In this document: piece after piece, positions 6,598 to 7,088 of the stretch
How the letters are laid out: every line of letters starts with the position of its first letter
How positions within the stretch are numbered: the first letter of the stretch is position 1
From: an uncultured Acidobacteriota bacterium
GTDB taxonomy: Bacteria > Acidobacteriota > Terriglobia > Terriglobales > Acidobacteriaceae
Direction: 5' to 3'
DNA: 7,088 bases
NCBI GenBank assembly: GCA_903932385.1
Contig: CAIZGA010000323.1
Coordinates: 1 to 7,088, forward strand
The notes under the pieces: model-generated
What the model saw: the letters and a program-made list of their open reading frames with translations, nothing else
The model's database searches: none
Told to the model about the DNA's origin: nothing
Translations under genes and position numbers: made by a program

Positions 6598-6664
6598 GCA
6601 ACAAGTTCCAATTCACAGAATCTGCAGTTCCCGTAGCCGCAATCCTCAAGGATTGTGGCTTTTT
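6522..6664 (+). promoter_or_regulatory. Ribosome-mediated transcription attenuator of aroK (alternative RNA folds)
   Basis: Fold A (terminating): TTCACAGAC (6522-6530) pairs with GTCTGTGAA (6582-6590), CCATC (6530-6534) can pair with GATGG (6570-6574), and CCGCTACTGG (6546-6555) pairs with CCAGTGGCGG (6559-6568, one G-U). The terminator at 6635-6660 then forms freely. Fold B (antiterminating): TCTGTGAA (6583-6590) instead pairs with a second copy of TTCACAGA (6612-6619), and GCGGCGATGGG (6565-6575) pairs with CCCGTAGCCGC (6630-6640; ten pairs with one G-U, one mismatch). Fold B occupies six bases of the 5' terminator arm, so the two folds exclude each other. A ribosome stalled on the aromatic codons would cover the left strands and favour fold B; a ribosome at the stop codon (6595) would cover 6582-6590 and favour termination. 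Pairings are read directly; the mechanism is inferred from known attenuators. Confidence 0.72.
6635..6664 (+). terminator. Intrinsic terminator in the aroK leader (attenuator terminator)
   Basis: AGCCGCAATCC (6635-6645) pairs with GGATTGTGGCT (6650-6660) in an 11-bp stem with one G-U and a TCAA loop. The run of five T (6660-6664) follows directly. It lies downstream of the leader ORF and 37 bases before the aroK ATG, so it would cut off aroK rather than simply end the sigma operon. Its 5' arm is also part of the alternative antiterminator pairing. Confidence 0.85.
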
Positions 6665-6701
6665 CACTTAACGCGCAATGATCACCCAAAGGAGAAAGAC
6701 A

Positions 6702-7088
6702 ATGTCACCTGTTCTGGAAGCAGCCCCCGAACGAAGCCAGCCGGTAGAATTGAGTTTCATGCCCATGGCCGCCAAAACCTCTGCTGACCACGCCCACCTG
6801 CCCGCTGGCCTGCGCCGCATCGTGCTTACCGGCTTCATGGGAGCAGGGAAGAGTTCGGCCGGCATCGAACTTGCCCGTCGGCTCGGCTGGGAATTTGCAG
6901 ACCTGGACGCGCTGGTGGAAGAACGCACCGGCATCAGCATTGCCGAGTTGTTTGAGCGCGACGGCGAAGAGACCTTCCGTCGCATTGAGTCCACCGCTCT
7001 GGCCCGCGCGCTCTCCCGCAACCATGTTGTGCTGGCGTTGGGTGGCGGAGCCATTGAGACACTGACCAACCGCCTGCTGTTGGAGCAG
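6702..7088 (+). CDS. aroK: Shikimate kinase, N-terminal 129 residues; cut by window edge
   Basis: The enzyme phosphorylates shikimate with ATP to shikimate 3-phosphate in the pathway to chorismate and hence Phe, Tyr and Trp. Visible motifs: the Walker A loop GFMGAGKS (44-51); DLDALVEERTG (67-77), whose aspartates bind Mg and shikimate; FERDGEETFRRIE (84-96), with the substrate-binding arginine; and LALGGGAI (111-118), the shikimate-binding glycines. The lid and C-terminal part are outside the window. The ATG at 6702 has AAAGGAG (6688-6694) seven bases before it. This start gives about 36 residues before the conserved LRRIVLTGFMG, longer than the few residues usual in AroK; M20 or M22 would shorten it but have no ribosome site. 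Expression is probably set by the leader-peptide attenuator immediately upstream, and any genes downstream in the same transcript would share that control. Confidence 0.92.
   Translation, partial: MSPVLEAAPERSQPVELSFMPMAAKTSADHAHLPAGLRRIVLTGFMGAGKSSAGIELARRLGWEFADLDALVEERTGISIAELFERDGEETFRRIESTALARALSRNHVVLALGGGAIETLTNRLLLEQ

Noticed and set aside
1..7088. CRISPR arrays, tRNA or rRNA genes, insertion sequences, phage or toxin-antitoxin genes
   Set aside because: No spaced direct repeats, cloverleaf, transposase motif or terminal repeats were seen; the window looks like ordinary chromosome apart from the aroK leader.

Overview
The window looks like a piece of chromosome from a GC-rich, diderm (Gram-negative-type) bacterium. 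It carries outer-membrane assembly genes and an ECF sigma / zinc anti-sigma pair. An Acidobacteriota (Terriglobia-like) origin fits the gene style and the BamA, rotamase-less SurA, TamB-like order. That assignment is inference from gene content; no rRNA or other marker is present.

Layout. The left 4.1 kb is a minus-strand operon for envelope biogenesis: a large BamA-family Omp85 protein with about seven POTRA repeats (980-4087), then a short SurA-type periplasmic chaperone without a parvulin domain (226-951), then, overlapping it by ATGA, the first 76 codons of a membrane-anchored protein that runs off the left edge and is probably TamB-like. A divergent intergenic region (4088-4259) separates this operon from a plus-strand ThiF/MoeB-family adenylyltransferase (4260-5348). 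Next come an ECF-type sigma factor (5479-6150) and, overlapping it by ATGA, a 105-residue ZAS-type zinc anti-sigma factor (6147-6464). The right edge holds the first 129 codons of shikimate kinase, aroK (6702 to the edge).

The most interesting part is the 237-base stretch between the anti-sigma gene and aroK. It reads as a complete ribosome-mediated transcription attenuator for aromatic amino acid synthesis. It has a 28-30 codon leader ORF with Phe, Tyr, Tyr, Trp and Tyr inside seven codons, and a hairpin built over those codons. A 9-base segment at 6582-6590 can pair with either of two copies of TTCACAGA (6522-6529 or 6612-6619). A second long pairing (6565-6575 with 6630-6640) would block the terminator arm. 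Last comes an 11-bp intrinsic terminator with a U run (6635-6664), 37 bases before the aroK start codon. The predicted logic is that starvation for Phe, Tyr or Trp stalls the leader ribosome, frees the antiterminator and lets polymerase reach aroK; plentiful charged tRNAs lead to termination.

The sigma/anti-sigma pair is translationally coupled and soluble, with a Cys-His-Cys-Cys pattern like redox-responsive ZAS proteins. The adenylyltransferase has a complete catalytic and zinc-binding set, but its sulfur-carrier partner is not in the window. No tRNA, rRNA, CRISPR array or insertion sequence was seen.
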